Origin: Plasmodium malariae
Lineage: Eukaryota; Apicomplexa; Aconoidasida; Haemosporida; Plasmodiidae
Direction of reading: 5' to 3'
NCBI RefSeq assembly: GCF_900090045.1
Contig: NC_041782.1
Span: forward strand, 2,633,001-2,697,000
DNA: 64,000 nt
Numbering within the stretch: position 1 is the stretch's first letter; each line of letters begins with the position of its first letter. The notes below the pieces were generated by a model. The model was not told the DNA's origin, searched no databases, and was given only the letters and a program-made list of their open reading frames with translations. A program made the translations under genes and the position numbers. Below are positions 26,921 to 41,383 of the stretch, piece after piece.

Positions 26921-27777
26921 TGCTATAAAAAAGAAAATATATGAAAAGTAATGAATTAAATGATAATATAATCATTGGACATTATAAGATAAATTATTAA
27001 AAGGTAGTAGTAGAAGATGATTATGCTTGCGTGTTTAACTGTTCTAGTGAATATTTTATAATAATCGAGATTCATTATAGTTGAATAGATTCACTTAATA
27101 TAATCAGAAATTTTAAGAATGGTACAATTATGCACTTAATAATATAATTTTTATCAATTCTTCATTAATTTTTAAAATTTTTCACCTAAATGAAAATATT
27201 AGATATTTTTTGTATCACACATACATTTATATGATTAATATATAAACGTTCATATTTTTAGGTTGTATGTTAAGAGTGTATTTATTATTTTTACTATTAA
27301 ATTTTATTAGACCTAGTAGAACATATAATTATTATGTAAAATTATAAAATAGTAAACATTACAAATATTTTTATTTTGTATAAAAGAAAAAACTTAAGCT
27401 ACTCTATGTGAATTATGATGAAACCATATAAACCGTGGATTAAATTCTATAATTATTGAACATTCAAAAAAGATATCATGTTTTTTGTAGATATTGTATT
27501 ATATATCTTGCACAGGAATGTAAATAATATAATTAAATTTCATGTTATTATATATTTAACTTATTTTATTTGTATGAATTAAATATTAATTATATTATTT
27601 ATTAAATGTGAAAAATACATAATACGAAAATTACGCTAACTTTACTGAGCAATATATATATAACAGAACAATTTATCCATGATAAATATACTTAATAAGG
27701 AGAAAAATAAAAATTTTACAAGTAAATTAAAATATTAGTTCATTATTTTCTAACATAAGAGAGGTATAAATAAATGT

Positions 27778-28014
27778 GAAAAATAAAGATATATTTTCCA
27801 AGAAGACCCAGAAAAAAGCTTAAAAATCACCAATATTTCTTGAACAGAAAAATACTATTTTTAAATAATTGCTTGGAAGGATATCATTATGTAATATCCT
27901 TATTTTTCGAAAATTATTTTATACGATATATACTTGGATTATTATATATTTTTAAAATCGGTAAAATTATATTATGTAAAGAAACATTAAATGATATTAA
28001 AAAAATGGGACAAT
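27778..28014 (+). other. Stop-free frame without start codon
   Basis: About 78 codons open between TGA and TAA with no ATG except near the end. Starts basic (IYFPRRPRKKLKNHQYFLN) and then becomes hydrophobic (NYFIRYILGLLYIFKIGKII). It could be the eroded membrane-to-tail region of a family gene, or chance. No match recognised. Confidence 0.15.
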
Positions 28015-28642
28015 AAAATTTGCGAAAAACCTAAAAGAGACTAAATAAAAGAATTAATAAGTGTTGTTACGATAATAATATATACATTAAAGGAATAAAT
28101 ATATATTAACTATAATTTTTATAATTTAAAAATGGCGTTTTAAATTTAGGAAATTTTTTCTCTATTTCAATTTTCAACTTATTAACTTGCAGGCTAAGAC
28201 TTTTTAATAAGAATAATTTGAAATTATATATTAGATTATTACAATAAATATTTATGAATATGATATTTTTATAATTCTCATATACACTTTAGCTCTTGAG
28301 AAAATAAACAATTGGGGTAAAATACGTTTTTTCCATTAAAAGTATTTTTAATAAAATGTTATTTTTTTATATATTTATATAGATTTATTATGATTTACTG
28401 TTAAAATACATTACAAGCATTGCGTATTTTAAAATGAATAAAAACAAAATAATAAATTTATTTGAAAATCATACATAGAAAAATTATTAAACTATACTTT
28501 TTAGTAAATTATATTGTTATTCTTAATGATTTGTTACAAATCATTTTTATTCTGTATATTATTTGTAAATTTATTTCATATATGTTTCCAAATTAATTAA
28601 ATTATTTGTACTATATTAATGCTTATTATATCTTTAATCTCC

Positions 28643-28670
28643 TTTTTTTTTTTTTTTTTTTTTTTTTTTT
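28643..28670. repeat. T28 homopolymer
   Basis: An uninterrupted run of 28 T, the longest mononucleotide run seen in the window. Its exact length is likely unstable or uncertain in assembly. Confidence 0.9.
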
Positions 28671-29060
28671 GATTATATTAATATTCTTTCTAAATGTTTA
28701 GAATTAATTAAAAATAATTAAGTAGTTAGATATAAATAGTTTTCACTTAGAAATAATGATATATATTTATTTTAATTAAATCTATAACATTCAAAAGTTT
28801 TCGAAAAAATAAAAAAATTAGACCTTATTTAACTTTATATATTTTTTCAGAAATTAGGTATTTCCATATATACTCGATTCTTTAAGCATGGTCTAGAATA
28901 TAAAAGATCGTATTTCCTTTTTGCATAAATATATTATGCTGATATATTAACATATTACAAAATATTATGTAAAATATAGTTATCCTCATTTATTATTACT
29001 GTTTTTGTGTTGTTATAATTAATATTTTTTTACAAATAATTTCTTTCAAAATATCATGTT

Positions 29061-29200
29061 AATAAAATTATAATTTTTAATGACAAGATATTCATAACAT
29101 TACTTATAGCTTTGGAGTATGAAATAATGTATTTTATATGTATACTATACGATCTATATGGTATATAAATTCCGTATTTCCTTATAATATGGAAATACTC
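29061..29200 (+). promoter_or_regulatory. Possible fam upstream block (weak copy)
   Basis: TATGTATACTATACGATCTATATGG lies about 430 bp before the start codon at 29569, the position of the conserved block in the 8.5-kb and 12-kb genes. Similarity is loose and could be background in such AT-rich DNA. Confidence 0.2.
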
Positions 29201-29568
29201 TTTTTTCATAATATATTCTGAATGAAATTAATAATAAACATTATTTAGTTAAACTACTCTGCTAAATAATTAAAATATATATTTTGAATATTTTTATATA
29301 AATTAAAATTATTTAATTTAGATGAAAGTTATTTTTTTTTAATAAACACTATAAAGTTAAAAATTATATAATACCTTTATAATATTTTTTTTTGTATATC
29401 GATGTTATAAAATACTCTACAATTATATAAATTTTATTAAGTAGATAGAAAAAAAAAAAAAAAAATAGAATTAAATAACTACTATAATATCCTTTTCCTT
29501 TAAGAGGTTATAGTATAACTTCTTACGAATCTTTTACTAAATATTTTAAAATAATTAAAGAACAGAAC

Positions 29569-30503
29569 ATGAAAAAAAGCATTATGATTTTCTCATTTAT
29601 TAAAATTGTTGTACTTATCTTTTTAATGTGGATACCGCATTTAAGTAATCATGTGGTATGATAAAATTATTTAAGAATATTTTTGTTATTTATATTTTTC
29701 ATTTTATATTTTTATGAATACCATTTTCATCATTATATTATTTATTCATTAAATAACTATTATTAATTTTGGATTTTTAGATTACGTTTAACAAATACCT
29801 AGGCAAAAAGTACACGCTTGCTATAAAATTAGACGACAGAATATATCGATTACTAGCAAAATATAAAAAGGATAAGGATTCAAAAGTTGCAATGTTAAGA
29901 GATGATATATCAAATAATGGAATGGATAAGAATAAGTATATATCTAATACTGAAAAGGAGTGCACAGAAAAAAAGAAAGAATTATATAGAAGTTCATTAA
30001 ATAATTATGATGGACACAAACAAGATATGAACAATAAATATTCTAAATTTGTGACAAAAAAATACAGTCATCTTGAAAAAAAAATATTCAAAGAGCTGGA
30101 TTTTGTAGATTTTCTTAAAAGAAACAAGAATATTAGTGATAAGACTTACAAAAAAATAATGCGTAAAAAATTATCATTACGATTAGGATCACCTTTATTA
30201 TTGTTTTTGTTGTTATTAACTCTACTCATAGTAGATATATCTTTGTGTTCATTTGGAGGAAATGGATTTTTGGAATTATCAGGATTGAAATCGACTTTAA
30301 GTTCATTGGAGACAACTTTGAATAAATATTTTAAGTGGTTGTTGACTGGTGCAAGTAGATCTAATGGTGTATTAGGAGATTTATTTAATATTGTATTATA
30401 TGTTATTCCTTTTTTAATATTAGGTGTTACACTTATATCGTACGTTTTTTATTACCATAAAAAAGCTAAAAAATATGAAAAAATTAAGTTCAGTAAAAAG
30501 TGA
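29569..30503 (+). CDS. fam-l-type exported two-pass membrane protein, intact
   Basis: Exon 1 (29569-29655, 29 codons) is a hydrophobic leader (FIKIVVLIFLMWIPHLSNHV). The phase-0 intron is 29656-29780. Exon 2 (29781-30503) gives about 269 residues in all. In order: ITFNKYLGKKYTL, the export-like motif YRLLAKYKKDKDS (RxL as in PEXEL but Lys at position 5), a Lys/Asn-rich stretch, the family core VTKKYSHLEKKIFKELDFVD, SDKTYKKIMRKK, membrane segment 1 (LLLFLLLLTLLIVDISL), a Gly/Leu/Ser loop, membrane segment 2 (NIVLYVIPFLILGVTLISYV) and the tail FYYHKKAKKYEKIKFSKK. This is the best-preserved member in the window. fam-l proteins are known from P. malariae as exported or surface proteins with an RH5-like predicted fold; the binding partner is unknown. 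It stands alone, 6 kb from the STP1 gene. Confidence 0.9.
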
Positions 30504-33500
30504 AATGAATAATAAAAAAAATGTTTTTCTACGTCACATATCTTTCAATATGATTTAATATCTACAATATAGTTAGTTATATGTATAATAAATATATAGT
30601 TAATTTTAGAAACTTTATACAAGCAATTACATATTAACGCCTTTTCTAATTCCCATAAATTAAAATATGTGTTCTCAATTTTTTTATGAATTTGAATGTT
30701 TTAACATTTTTAAATTTGTATATTGAATTATTATATTAACTTAATAATATATTACTACTTATAATATATATTTGTTTATTTAAATAGATTTCTATGAAGA
30801 ATATATTCTTGTACCATAAAATGAAAACATAACAGTATAATTTATATAATATTATTAGAATGTTTTGTTTAGTTATATCCAAAATAATAAAAATTTTGCT
30901 TACTCTTTTTTATCTTGTCATAGCCGAAAATTACTATCTTTTAATATAATTAAAAAATATAAGATTAGATTTAATTTAACAATAAATGTGTCTTTTATTG
31001 TATTTAATAAAATAAAGTGAGTATATATAGTTCCACTGATATATATATATATTTACTAAAAAAAAACTTAATATTTATTTTGTAATATATGTCTTTGAGA
31101 TATATGCTATTCCTATTTTCCCTAAAAATTTAATAAAACATGTTTAATTTTATTTTTTTGAAAGACATAAAAGGGGAATTATTAATATATAATAAAGTGA
31201 GGTTCATTTTATGCATGGATTATTTATAAGAGTTAACTAATTTCGGAACTCCAAATCCTTACAGTTTAATGAAAAGTTATGAATATTTATAATTTTATTA
31301 TTTTTCATAATTGTAGTATTATTTCTATTTTGAAAAAATGAACTAATAGTAAATTTTATTGAATATATATAGATAAATATAATACATATAATTCGTATTT
31401 TTTGTATCATTCAAATATTTAATTAACGAATTAAATTTAATCACATAATAATAGGTAATATGTACAAATCCTTTTTATTCTTCCCCCAAATATATGTAAT
31501 ATTCTATAAATGTTTTATATTTCTACAAAGATATAAATTATCATTTCATTAATTAAATTAAATATGTATTTTATACAACCATTTCATTAACATTAAGAAT
31601 TTATTTTTATATTTGTCCTATCTTTTATGGAATTACACAAATAAATTATGTAAATACTAATATTATTTAAGGTTCTATGCATATGTATAGTTTACTTTTA
31701 CTATAACTAATTTACTAATATTTATAACTATTATTTTTTTAATAAGGTAAGAGTAACATTATCGAATTATATTTTTTTTCATATAATTCTTTAATATAGA
31801 TTTGGAATTCAGGCTATATATAAAAAATAGTCTAGATTTATTAATGGAATTTTAGTTTTAGTAGAAACCGCATATAAGGGATTATTAGATTTATGCGAAT
31901 TATGATGTTCCAGGAAATCAGAGTATTTCTGCATTTATTATTTAATTATTACAATTAAGTAATTGTTGATTTAGTTATGTTTTAAATATATTACATAAAA
32001 AATTTTGATATAATAAATTTGCACATTATTATTATCATCGTTAAACAGGTAAAAGTAAAAAATAAAAAAAATCATGATAAATAAATATTCCAATGAATTT
32101 TTGAGGATGTAAAAAAAATTAAAGTGTTCTATTAATTGTATTAAATGGAACTTACATTTTATTATAATATATTTGATAGTACAATTTTTCTACTGTTTAC
32201 TTTATCAGTTTTTATGCTTTAACTTATTTATACGTAAAAATTTTTTTTTAATTAGGTAACATTTTTGTTGTTGAAATGATAAATGTTTGTAAGGAATACA
32301 AGAGGTTTTCATTAAGAATGTAAACATATGAACATATACATTAGTGGAATAAAAATATATTTATTTCATTTTACGAAACTTGATTTAGTAATTCAAAAAA
32401 AACATTTTAATTGTAATAATTTACTTTTTGTTTTTTTTTTTTTATGTAATTATAATTTTTTGCTTATAATGGATTTTTAATTTTTAATTGTGTAAAAATG
32501 TAGAAAGTGTAACAATAACATGTTACAAAATCATTTTCTTGTCATAAGAAATTTTTATGTTATGTAAAAATATTAATTGTTTATGTTTCTCCTTAAGAAT
32601 ATGTTTTCAATAGTATTTATTTAAACAGAATAGTATATTATGAATTCTTTTATAATTTTTTCAATAGGAAAAATAGTATATTATTCATATTCTAAAATTT
32701 TCTTTAACAAACTTTTATATAACTTAAATTTGTATTTAACATGTCGAGATTTATTTATAATATTATATGATTATTTTTATTTGCACATATTATTATTTAG
32801 TATCATAGAATATAATATTCTTTTTATTTATTATATTAAAAAGCAGTAATTATAATTAATATACATAATGCACTTATTTTTTATTTTCTATGATGCATAA
32901 AAATAATGCACAAAAATTATGTATTAATTTAAGGCTATTTTTAATCTAGAATAATACTATATTTTAAAGGAAAATTATACTTGGAAATCTAAAAAATAAA
33001 AGGGTAATTTAAGAAATAAATAAAAAATATAATAAAAAATTAAAAAACACGGGGAAATGTATTTACAATTTTATTTTTGGAAAGCAAAAATATATATTAT
33101 TGTACAAAAAAAAAAATAATAAAAACTTAATATACATATATGGTTTAAATGCAAATGAATATCTTTTTAACATTTCACTCAATAATATTATATTTTTATT
33201 TAATATTATAATATAAAAATATATTTCGTTTTTTTTATAATTATGAATGTTTATTGTGTTCTCAATTAATAGCGTTATTATATTCTAAGCTCAGAAGCTA
33301 AAAGACGAACAACTATTACTAATATACATTTATGTAAATTTAAAAATTTATTTCAGAGTTTACAAAACAAATATAATATATGTTGCTATATATTTTTAAT
33401 TTTTATATATTTATATTCAAATTTTTTTTTATTTTATTTAATAAATATATATTAAAACTTAATGGGTAAATAATATAAATATGAATGTTTATATATCATT

Positions 33501-35155
33501 TTATTATGATAATTGTTATTAATAGAGCTTTATAAAAATTTTATTCTTATGAAGGTGTATTATATTATTACTTAATATAAAAAATTAGACATCAATTTAT
33601 ATTGTCACCACTCTTAGAAAAGTATTTTAAATTATTTGAATTCATATAAACATATAACGAATACCATATAGAGAAAAATGTTAACTATTTTGATAACTTA
33701 TTAAGATTGTTGTTTTTGGAATGAATGATGCTTTAATAAACTATATAAAAAGATTACAAAAATTTTAAGGAAATACATAATACGAATAATAAAGATTGTA
33801 AATATACTTATTCTCCTTTAAAAATAATAATGAATTCAGGAAGAGGAAGAATATAATTATATATATTTGAAAAATCATTTAATATATATTTTCATAATTA
33901 TTAAGAATTTAGGTAATTTTGAAATAACTGTTACATATATATTTATATTATATAATATATATTATCAAGATTATGCACTTATTTACATCTGAAATTGTAT
34001 TTTTTTATTTTGAAAATATATATTAATTATTGTATTTTGTTTTAAAAATGAACTTATTTAGCTTTTATTTATGTAATTTTTTATTCAGAATAATTCATAA
34101 TATCATGGTACAATCGTATATATATTGATATAAATTGTGAAAATAAATAATATTATATAAATACAATTGAAATATACAACAACGTAATATTTTAAGTTTC
34201 CAATATTTAAAAGAAGTAAAACGATGTGTGTAATTTTATAATTTTAGTGTATAACAATCCTTTCAGGTATTTTAGATATAATTAATAAAAATATTCTTAA
34301 GAAGCACTTTATATATAGTATAATTTATTTATTAAGTATACATTTATTAAAGCATAATATTTTTTTCATTAATTAAAATTTTTATATCAGTAAAAGAAAC
34401 TATTTTAACATTAAAGGGATATTATGTACTAGAATAACTCTCAAAGTTGGATAAATACATTAGTATATCATAATTTTCATCCTGAAATATGATCTACGTT
34501 CATAAAAAATATTATTATTTTGAAAAAAAATATACAAGTGGATAATAATTTCTTTGATATGTAAGTTAAAATTCTTATGAATATATTGTAATAAAAATTA
34601 GTATTTATGTTTATATAACCTTGATATTAACTGCTTTATTATATATTACCGCAAGATCATATAATATTGATATATATGAATATTTTACAAAATAATAATT
34701 TATTATAATTTACTAAAGCATTACTAACCTAATTATTTTTATATTTTTTTCAAAATTAAATGCTTGAGTTTTTTATGACATAAATGATAATTTCAAATAT
34801 AATAATCACGTATATTTAAAAACATGTTCCTACTAATGAATATCAATTTAATTTTTAAGATAAATGTAAAATTATACATAACATAATAAAAGATCATGGG
34901 CTCTTGTTTTTTATATTTAGAAAGATATATTAATTAAAAACGTTATATTATTGAACACAGATATGCTATAATAAAATAGAATCTATAAGGAAGTTCATAT
35001 GGGCACGTATTGGGTTTATAATAAACGAAAATATTGAAATATTTTTATTTTAATGATTCGTTTCTTTAGAAGAACAATGACTTTTTATTTATTGAAATTA
35101 TTTAAGTATTTATACATTTCGTATTTTTTTCTTAATTTCGTAATGGCCTTAAAAG
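30504..35155. other. Intergenic A/T-rich spacer
   Basis: No gene recognised. The open frame at 32640-32849 has chance composition. A 28-codon patch near 31838-31920 (LVETAYKGLLDLCEL) is richer in G+C, but too short to call. Confidence 0.6.
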
Positions 35156-36440
35156 AGAGTTAACGTCATTTAAAACATATGAAAATATTAGAAATGAAAG
35201 GAAGAGTTAATGTCAAATTCAGTGCAATTCAAGTGTACATTTGAAAGAATGGAAGGAATAAACGAGTTTGTATGATTATATCACAAACCACAGTACTACT
35301 GATACTTATTCTAGTAGTTCTGATGGTTTAATGTATTGAGGATATTGTAAATACCTTAATTCAATTAAATCACTATATAACATGCACAGAATGAATTGTT
35401 GTAATTAATTTTGGAAGGATATTTGCAAAGGTTATTTTAATTGTGAAGAAGACTATAATCACAATTATTTAATAAATAAATTTTATTTTGAGAAAAGCAA
35501 GATTTCAAATTCTCAAAAAATTCTGTTACACATAACTCCGGGGTGTAAAGAGTGAAAGCGAGAATTTTCAACCAGAAGAAATCATTACTTTTAACTCAAT
35601 TGGATACAATCAGAGGGGGTAGTCCTTATGGTAAGTAAGTATAGTCATATAGGAGCATACCAATAACACCAGAAGTTTCTAAAAAAAATGATTAAATGAG
35701 AAAATATTGAAATGAAGCCTGAATTAGGTGTTACTGAATTTGCGCATAAAGTGCTAGTGTTCAGTGATATATAAGAAAAAGTAAATGCTGGAAGTAATTT
35801 CTCGGATAAGGAAAGTAATGTTTAAAAATCTGAAAGAAAAGGAGTAGCTGAGTGTTCCTTTTTCTTTATTAGATAGAAAGATTGTTATAGTTTTTCAAAA
35901 TTTGTTGCGTTAGAAGTTTTACCAAATTCCCCGTTTCCGTTACGAAGCCCAATATTAACAGTAGCAGAGGCCCACAAAAGAGGATCTAATAAATTAAAGT
36001 TGAATTATACAGAAGATTTATAAAAAGTTAAAAAACGTTTGCGCATTGTTGATGATAACATTAATACTTAAGTAAGTTTAATATGTCTATATCTATTTCA
36101 TTCTCTCTAGGTATATCAGTTGCTCACATTCTAGCAGTAATTGTCGTTTTTCTCCTTTTTTACAAAGTATAAACAAATTACGTATTAATATATAAATATT
36201 TTATAATGCTGTATATAATTAAATTTCCTTAAAAATTTATAATTATAAAGTAAAACTATATTATATTTTTTTCATATTATGCATTTTTATATTAGTTTAC
36301 TATATTATATTCATAGTTACAAAAACGTACAAAAAAGAGAAAAATAAAGAATTATTCATGTAAAAATATAAGCAAATCATCATAAGCTTCTACATCAAGC
36401 AGTTTTGGTAGATATCTTAAAAGATATTTAGTAATTAGGA
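35156..36440 (+). pseudogene. Decayed PIR-like pseudogene
   Basis: Richer in G+C than its flanks and full of short frames that join by frameshifts. The start after an AAAAG acceptor-like site reads ELTSFKTYENIRNERKS, comparable with the ELPSYKxYE start of PIR exon 2. Middle pieces: GYCKYLNSIKSLYNMHRM, FNCEEDYNHNYLINKFYFEK, and PNSPFPLRSPILTVAEAHKR (about 35930). A membrane segment (SLGISVAHILAVIVVFLLFYK) ends near 36167 at a GTATAA donor, exactly where PIR exon 2 ends. A candidate third exon follows the TAG at 36316-36318 with basic residues (QKRTKKRKIKNYSCKN) and then a stop. Stops and frameshifts are numerous, so it is long dead. Assignment to PIR rests on the start, the membrane end and the exon layout; another membrane-anchored variant family cannot be excluded. 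Confidence 0.55.
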
Positions 36441-39400
36441 CTTGTTCTCTTATTTAAGTTACCTTGTGTTAGTATAACCCATATAACGAAGTGAATTAGA
36501 ATATGAGTATTTAAAATATAATAAATTATAATTTATAAGTAATGTTATTTTATAAGAACAAAATAAAAGAAGGAAAAAGAAAAAGTTCAAATTAAAAGGA
36601 TAAAAACATATTTATAAAATATCATAGAACTAAAGTGTGAAAGTTATAAAGTATTCTAATAGTAATGTTATAAAGAAATAAAAAAATACTTAAACAAGAA
36701 AATAAATAAACATAAAAATTTTGTATGATATTATAAACTATATAACGTAAACGTAAATTAAATATGTTTTCCTTAAATTAATAATACAAAATGACACATA
36801 TTTTACATATGATAAAATTAACAATAAAATTTTATCAATAAATAGATTAGAATATTTGATAAATATTAGATATTAAGTAAAAAAATATGAAGATTTAACA
36901 AATTTTATTATAAATATATTTCTAAAACTATAAAAAAGTACAAATAGTGTTTTATAATTTATATTCTAAGTAATTATAAATAATGTACTTATTATAAAAT
37001 GTGATAAAAAAAATCATTGATTGATATCGTAAAGAGAAAATTTAATAATCAAATATTATGTACAATGATAAATTGTTTTACAAAATTCCGTTATAGAATA
37101 ATTATAAATGAAGTTAAATAATAAGAATAATATCATGAAAATATCTATATATTATATTTATACATTTCTTTTTTTTGTATATATAAAATAATAATTAGTG
37201 TTTATATTTTTTGATATTATTCTTTACTTTTTGTTGTAAGGTTCCTTTTACTTAACATATTACTATAGTTTGATGTATTTTTATATAAAACTAATATAAA
37301 AAAATTTATAATAAAATAAAATGGACTTTATGATTATATATAATTTTTTTTAATTACTTTAGTATATAATAATTCACAAAAATATTCTGATCAAATTTAT
37401 ATTAACATAAGAAATATATTAATAATACATGAAATGTTTTTATTTTTATGTAGTATTCGAAATTATTATGGCAAGTTAAATAAGAATAAAATTTGTAACA
37501 AAATTAAAAAATAAATAACACATGAAAATTTAGTAATTGAATTCATATAATATTTAATATATGATTTTATATGACTTCTTAAAATATTAAATAAATTATA
37601 ACATAAATATAATTATGACTACGTCATAAATAAAAATATAAATTGAAACATGTAGACGTTTCTCTGTGAGCGGCATATTTTTAAAAGATATTTTTTTATT
37701 CTGAAGATTTTAAGAAATGAATTTTTTAAATAATTTACAAAAATAAAGTATATATATCTATATGTATATAGTGGAATGCATTTTGTATTATATTTAAATT
37801 ATAAACTCAAAAAGAAAATATTTGTCAAGGAATGTCTAATGATAGTGAATGAGTGTAATAATGAAAATTTTTTATTATTGTTAAAATACAAAATATTTGT
37901 TTTAGAAAATGATAATATAAAATTTATTTTTTTTAATTTTTTTTACGTATTTTAGCAGAAAACTATGCATAATTATAATATTACAAATTTATTTTATACA
38001 CTATTTATTACATATATTATTATATGAACTATTTTTTTCTAGAGAAAATAAATGTAACAAAGTGCTAGAATGTTTTTATTGTGTATATGTAAATTTGAAT
38101 AACTTTTTGATAAATTAATAAATTATATCATATATTATGTACAAATAAAATAGAAAACAAAAAAATTTACACATAAATATAATCTTATATTTACTAATGA
38201 ATAAATCAAAAAGTAAGAGACATTAAACATAATAAAAAAAAATATATAAATATGAGCATTTAATAAAATAAAGCTCCCATTAAATAAATGATTAATGAAT
38301 GAATTTTTTTGAATATATGACATGATATGTAAGGATATTTTTATTCTTATTAATATAATTTTGTCAATAACATTATTAGCGACTCAATAATAATTTTTTT
38401 AAAGAACATAATTTTTTTTACAATTGAACATTTCTTAAGAATACTTATATTTATGTAACAATAATATGAACTTTTGTAATTAAAGGCCGAAAATAATAAT
38501 AAAAAAATATGTAATTCCAATAGCTAAGAGTAATCAGTATGTGTATATAAAATTGTTTGAAGAAATGAATAAAATTTAATTATATATGTTAGAGAGGTAT
38601 CATAAAGATATATAATAATAATATATATTACTAATGATATATTTAAAAATGTTAAAATTAGGGTTATGTAATAACATTAATGATAATGTAAAAAATAATG
38701 TCTTCATATTGCAATATATACATAAAAAATAAAATTATATAATTTTAAACTAATAAAAAAGAAGTTATTAATATTTTCAAAATATAATTTATTCAATGCA
38801 ATATTTGTGATAGTTAAAGTTAATGCAGTTCTCCTTTTTTTGTATTATGATAAAAAATACAAAGGAATATTTATTGAATATATTAATTACTCCTTAAATT
38901 TAAAGTCAAAAATAGTTATAAACATTTCACAATAAAAGGAGGTATTAAATAAATTATATTTTCTTAATGCTAATATATTTAAGGAATTTGTTTCATTATA
39001 AGCTTTTTTTTGATGAGTACAAACTATGCAAAGCTGATTTTATCCTAATTTTATGGTAAATAGTTTTATATCAATATTTCTAAATGTCACATAATAATGA
39101 AAAGTTAAGAATAATATAAATAAATATATCTTTAAATAATAAATTATATGTAACATCATATTATTTTCATCATTTGATTAATATAATCATAATAATACAA
39201 TATCTATTATTTATTGTAAATTTATAAAAATATTAATGAATAATCTTTAATATAAGTGATAATATGTTGGTATATATATTAATATTTTTAATTAAAAATT
39301 TTGAAAATAAATTTAACAATCATATTTTACTAATTATAAAAACATAATATTCCAATAAGTTGATATGGAGAGATATTCGATGTAAATAGTATATATTAAA

Positions 39401-40151
39401 GAAATAACTCTTTATATATCGAGCTAAATGTATATAAGATATATTTATTTTAATTTTTAATTCTAAGTTACAGAAATTTATACTATTAAATATTAAAATA
39501 ATATTTAAATAAATAAATTTTTCTCAAAAGCATGATATGAATTTTATGTTCAATACATATATTCCTGATTTTTACATTTACAATGATATTATAAGTAACT
39601 TAACTAAGAGAGTAATTTATTAGGAAAATGCAATTATATATATATGAACATATCTAGTTGAATATGTTAGGTAAAAATTCCTTACATTAATTATGAAGAA
39701 ACCATTTAATAAATAATATATTTTTAAGAATGTTAAATGATGAAATTGTATTTATTCTTACATGTAATATCTTGCCATATGTATTTTAGGAGAAATATTA
39801 AATTTATGATATGTAATTATAATTTGTATCATTTTAATATAAGAACAAATTTAAAAATATTATAATTCCTTTTTTATTATTATATAAAATTATCTATTGT
39901 ACTGATTACGTAACATATATAAGTGTTTCCACTACATAAGTATAATTATGTTATAATAAATTGTACTTTATAAAATTGTAAAAATGATTCCTAGTAAATA
40001 ATAAATTTTCTTATTTTAGAATCTTTAATAAATCTTATGAAAATTATGAATATATTATGTATTTTTATATATAATATATAAATAAATATGCTTTTAGAAT
40101 GTTTTTTATTCCCCCATTTTGAATAATCCAAGATTGAAGACATGTCATAAA
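36441..40151. other. Intergenic A/T-rich spacer
   Basis: Nothing recognised. The minus-strand frame 38135-38323 has chance-like composition. Runs of A/T and TA only. Confidence 0.6.
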
Positions 40152-41383
40152 ATGTCCAGTGTACTACAGGTTTATAACTTTTTAAATTGAGAATTATGCA
40201 TATTCAGTGGAATATTCTTTTTCTCTTGAACTACGTTAATAAAATTAATCTGAGAAATAAGGCTTTTCTATTTATGTAAAATTTTTTTTTTTTATTAACT
40301 CTAAGGAAACTTTTATACAATCACTACCATCGAAAATATATTATAGAAAAAAATTTGAGTCAAATGACAATTACTGCTTACATTTTGAAGATGAAAAAAA
40401 ATTTCTAGACAAAAAAACTGAGATATATAATAATGGAAAAATTAAAAGTATTGCAGATAAGCTTATGAGGCCTTTGTGTTATGTGGCATTTAATAATGAA
40501 GGAGATGAATGTAATAAGCAATGTCATTATTTGTACTATTGGTTAGGAAATGAATTATTTAATAAATTAGAGGAAGATTCATTTTCAGAAGTTATTGGAA
40601 TACTTGAGGATGTTTCAAATGTTCTCTCTGGGGGTGTTAAATGCAAATGTAAATTTTTTAAAAATATTAAAAAGGAAAACTTTGAAAAAATGAAGATTGT
40701 GCATGATTATTGTAAAGATCACGAGAGCATTAAGAATACTCTTGAAGGACATATTAATAAGTGTACTAAAGAAGTTAATAATTATCTTGTTAAAGCTAAT
40801 AGTGCTTATAATGAAATATATAATTATACAGAAAATAATTCTGAAACGTATTGTTCTGTACTTAAAGAGCATGATCCTAGTTGCTTTAAAACAAAGTTAT
40901 CTCATTTGAATTGTGAAATAGAGCAAGTGTCCGCAGAAAACCCAGGTATAAGTCAATATAACACTACTATTTTGGATCCACAATTTGTAATTAATGTATC
41001 TGCCTTTAGTTCATCGCAAATTTTTCTGTTCTTTGTTCTACCCTTTATCGGTATTTTCTTCATTGGCTTCCTACTATATAAAGTAATTATTAATATTATT
41101 TATAAAATTAAATATCTTAATTTACTTTCATTTATATTTGTTTAATAGATAAACAAATAAAAAGTAACGATGAAATAATTATTATATAATCATCTTGTAT
41201 ATATCTTCTGAATAATAGTTTACTCCAATTGTATCATGGATATATACTAAAGTATTAAAGAAAAAATCAATTAGACGTAATTTGGATGAAATGGATATAC
41301 TGGAATTAACAGAATACACTAATGAACAAAGAAAATCAAATTTAGGTAGAAAACAACTAAATGTAGCATATCATGCCGCATGA
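40152..41383 (+). CDS. pir: PIR family protein, three exons, intact
   Basis: Exon 1 40152-40169 (MSSVLQ), phase-0 intron of 136 bp, exon 2 40306-41082, phase-0 intron of 136 bp, exon 3 41219-41383; about 319 residues. Exon 2 begins ETFIQSLPSKIYYRKKFE, the usual PIR opening, and holds the Cys-rich ectodomain (NEGDECNKQCHYLYYWLGNE, GGVKCKCKFF, YCKDHE, ETYCSVLKEHDPSCF, LNCEIE). A single membrane segment ends exon 2 (IFLFFVLPFIGIFFIGFLLYK). Exon 3 starts FTPIVSWIYTKVLKKKSIRR, a near-canonical PIR cytoplasmic tail, and ends NVAYHAA. There is no N-terminal signal peptide, as usual for this family. PIR proteins are variant antigens at or near the infected red-cell surface; the function of this copy is unknown. 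A start at 40465 inside exon 2 would lose the conserved opening, so the spliced start is preferred. No stop or frameshift seen. Confidence 0.92.

Larger units (their letters stand above)
23461..29060. other. Intergenic A/T-rich spacer with minor remnants
   Basis: The longest gene-poor block in the middle of the window. No intact gene. Minus-strand coding-like fragments at 26650-26920 and a plus-strand stop-free frame at 27778-28014 are listed separately. Contains an (AT)n tract at 23901-23920 and a T28 run at 28643-28670. Confidence 0.55.

Noticed and set aside
31838..31920. Short G+C-richer plus frame with LVETAYKGLLDLCEL
   Set aside because: Only about 28 codons, flanked by stops, no start, splice context or family resemblance.
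40465..41145. Single-exon reading of the 40-kb pir starting at 40465 and ending at 41145
   Set aside because: It would omit the conserved SLPSKIYY start and read into the intron after FLLYK; the three-exon model restores both ends of the family protein.
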